The position numbers and the translations under genes are program-made. Of a stretch of DNA of 14,642 nt, positions 13,018-14,642 are shown piece after piece (position 1 is the stretch's first letter; the number at the start of each line of letters is the position of its first letter). Source of the DNA: Chloroflexota bacterium (GTDB lineage: Bacteria > Chloroflexota > Dormibacteria > CF-121); the NCBI GenBank assembly GCA_005889395.1, contig VBFX01000126.1, forward strand, positions 1 to 14,642. The letters run 5' to 3'. The notes below the pieces were generated by a model. That model had not been told where the DNA came from, did not search any database, and saw only the letters and a list, made by a program, of their open reading frames with translations.

Positions 13018-14292
13018 TTAGTTGTTGTCAAAGCGCTTGAGCACGATGCAGGCATTCTGGCCGCCGAAGCCGAACGAATTCGACATGGCGACCTTGATCT
13101 CATGGCGGCGCGGGCCGTCTGGCACGTAGTCCAGGTCGCAGTCCGGGTCAGGGTGTTCGAGGTTGATGGTGGGGTGCACCATACCGTGGTTGATGCTGAG
13201 GATCGACGCGATCGCCTCGACGGCGCCGGCCGCGCCCAGCAGGTGGCCGATCATCGACTTCGTGCTCGAGATCGGAATCCGCTTCGCCCGGTCTCCCATG
13301 ACCCGCTTGATCGCCGCCGTCTCGGACCTGTCATTCAGCTGCGTCGACGTGCCGTGGGCATTGATGTAATCGACCTCCGCGGGGCCGGTGTGCGCATCCT
13401 CGAGCGCCTTCGCCATGGCGCGGGCGGGACCGTCCCCATCTTCCTCGGGCATCACGATGTGGAAGGCATCATCGGTGACCGCGAAGCCGATGATCTCGCC
13501 GTAGATCTCCGCCCCGCGGTTCTGCGCGTGCTCGAGCGTCTCCAGGACCAACATGCCGGCGCCCTCACCCGGGACGAAGCCGTCGCGTTGCGCATCGAAC
13601 GGGCGGCTCGCCTTGACGGGATCCTCCGATTGAGTCGAAAGGACTTTCATCGCCGCAAACGAGGCGAGCCCGAAGCGACACAGATTGGCCTCGGCGCCAC
13701 CCGCCAGCATCACCTCCGCGTCCCCGCGCTGGAGGACGCGATAGGCGTTGCCCAGTGCCTGGGTCGACGCCGCACAGGCCGTGGTGTCGGTATTGTTGGG
13801 ACCCTCCAGCCCGAACTGGATCGCGATCTGGCAGGACGCCATGTTCGGGATCACGCGCGGGACGAAAAAGGGTGAGATGCGGTCGGGGCCGCGCTCCCCG
13901 CGCAGTGCGAAGGCTTCGATCTCCTCCGAGATCTCTTTGAAGCCACCGATGCCGGTGCCGACCTCGCAGCCGATCCGGGTCCGGTCCTCCGTCGCCAGCT
14001 GGAGACCCGACTGGTCGATCGCCATCTTCGCCGCGGCGACCCCCACCTGGCTGAAGCGCGCCATGCGCTTTGCTTCCTTGAAGTCCATGTAGCGACGGGG
14101 ATCGAAGTTCTTGAGCTCGGCCACCGTCTTGACAGGAAGGTCGGAGACGTCGAAGGACGTCGCGATTCCAAGTCCGGACCGTCCCTCGATCAGGCTGTCC
14201 CAGAACTCGACCAAATTGTTCCCGTTCGGTGCCAGGACCCCCATGCCGGTCACGACCACGCGGTGCTCAGGCCGCTCCCCGTTCCGAGCCAT
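13018..14292 (-). CDS. fabF: Beta-ketoacyl-ACP synthase II
   Basis: This 424-residue protein matches FabF along its whole length. The catalytic triad is C173 (TTACAAS), H313 (NAHGTST) and H350 (KSMIGH), with K345 also conserved and the glycine-rich end FGFGGQNA (407-414). It condenses malonyl-ACP with acyl-ACP in fatty-acid elongation in the cytoplasm. The ATG at 14292 gives about ten residues before the usual RVVVTGMG; no clear Shine-Dalgarno precedes it. It starts 4 nt after the plsX stop, so coupled translation is likely. Together with plsX this is a lipid-synthesis pair placed ahead of gyrA. Another condensing enzyme is unlikely, given the two-histidine active site rather than the His-Asn of FabH. 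Confidence 0.97.
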   Translation of the reverse strand: MARNGERPEHRVVVTGMGVLAPNGNNLVEFWDSLIEGRSGLGIATSFDVSDLPVKTVAELKNFDPRRYMDFKEAKRMARFSQVGVAAAKMAIDQSGLQLATEDRTRIGCEVGTGIGGFKEISEEIEAFALRGERGPDRISPFFVPRVIPNMASCQIAIQFGLEGPNNTDTTACAASTQALGNAYRVLQRGDAEVMLAGGAEANLCRFGLASFAAMKVLSTQSEDPVKASRPFDAQRDGFVPGEGAGMLVLETLEHAQNRGAEIYGEIIGFAVTDDAFHIVMPEEDGDGPARAMAKALEDAHTGPAEVDYINAHGTSTQLNDRSETAAIKRVMGDRAKRIPISSTKSMIGHLLGAAGAVEAIASILSINHGMVHPTINLEHPDPDCDLDYVPDGPRRHEIKVAMSNSFGFGGQNACIVLKRFDNN

Positions 14293-14296
14293 GTCG

Positions 14297-14642
14297 TCAT
14301 GTTACGAGAGGCGCGCTCTTATGTTCGGATCTGTGCTGGTCTCCGGTCGACGACACGGCCGCCGTGATGGTCGCGACCACCTGGCGGTCGACAGCGTCGC
14401 GAGCGACCCGCACCGCATTGTAGGTCGCACGGGCATCGGAACGGCCATGCGCGATCACCGCCACGCCATTGACGCCGAGGAGGAGAGCCCCGCCGAACTC
14501 GCGCCAATCCGCGCGGCGCCGGACTGCCCGCAGCTTGGGACGGATGAGCGCCGCACCCAGCGTTGCGAGGGGGTCGCCCTTGACGGCGTCACGGATGCTC
14601 TGGAAGACGAACTCGGCGGCGCCCTCGGCGGTCTTGATCAGG
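14297..14642 (-). CDS. plsX: Phosphate acyltransferase PlsX, C-terminal part (gene continues beyond the window)
   Basis: The last 114 codons are present, first full codon at 14641, ending in TGA at 14299-14297. The residues show the PlsX C-terminal pattern: KTAEGAAEF, then a variable helix, then EFGGALLLGVNGVAVIAHGR, then ATYNAVRVAR. PlsX converts acyl-ACP and phosphate to acyl-phosphate, the acyl donor for PlsY in phospholipid synthesis, and is a peripheral membrane enzyme. A hydrophilic tail of about 20 residues follows the conserved core. Only 4 nt separate it from fabF. The rest of the gene lies beyond the right edge, so start and full length cannot be judged. Confidence 0.92.
   Translation of the reverse strand, partial: LIKTAEGAAEFVFQSIRDAVKGDPLATLGAALIRPKLRAVRRRADWREFGGALLLGVNGVAVIAHGRSDARATYNAVRVARDAVDRQVVATITAAVSSTGDQHRSEHKSAPLVT

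Noticed and set aside
10623..13040. 805-codon plus-strand open frame antisense to gyrA
   Set aside because: It mirrors gyrA codon for codon in a GC-rich genome; the product is Asp/His/Arg/Val-rich with no domain, and gyrA is certain on the other strand.

Overview
The window is GC-rich and densely coding, with most genes on the minus strand. I see no tRNA, rRNA, CRISPR array or insertion sequence. The gene set (a stand-alone DUF5679 zinc ribbon, DUF5317, paired short TrkA-N proteins, an HD-GYP protein with an N-terminal membrane domain, and plsX-fabF-gyrA in a row) suggests a Gram-positive-like soil bacterium of the Terrabacteria, most like Chloroflexota or Candidatus Dormibacterota. That placement is inference from family content, not from a marker tree.

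Layout from left to right. A terminator closes an upstream plus-strand gene. A 48-residue zinc-ribbon protein follows (133-279, +) with its own extended -10 promoter and terminator. A long minus-strand block then reads, in transcription order from 6154 down to 332: a fused membrane-sensor/HD-GYP/MFS protein, DUF5317, an AI-2E-family transporter, a YfcE-like metallophosphoesterase, and two single-domain RCK_N (TrkA-N) proteins. Upstream of the fusion gene lies a 24-codon hydrophobic ORF followed by a strong terminator, an arrangement that resembles a leader-peptide attenuator.

Next is a NarL/LiaS-type two-component pair on the minus strand (6474-8564). Both genes look damaged. The kinase seems to need a -1 frame change between an N-terminal segment and its proline-rich linker. 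The response regulator lacks about 27 residues of its receiver domain and changes frame at the gap. A divergent regulatory region (8565-8727) holds a perfect TTGACA -35 and two palindromes overlapping the kinase promoter, plus a TATAAT box facing a PocR-GAF-GGDEF diguanylate cyclase on the plus strand (8728-10221).

The right third is housekeeping on the minus strand: plsX (5' part outside the window), fabF, gyrA and a small membrane protein, closely packed as a probable operon.

The window therefore encodes a c-di-GMP synthase (GGDEF) and a predicted c-di-GMP phosphodiesterase (HD-GYP), the latter fused to an exporter-type MFS domain. That fusion is the most unusual thing here.
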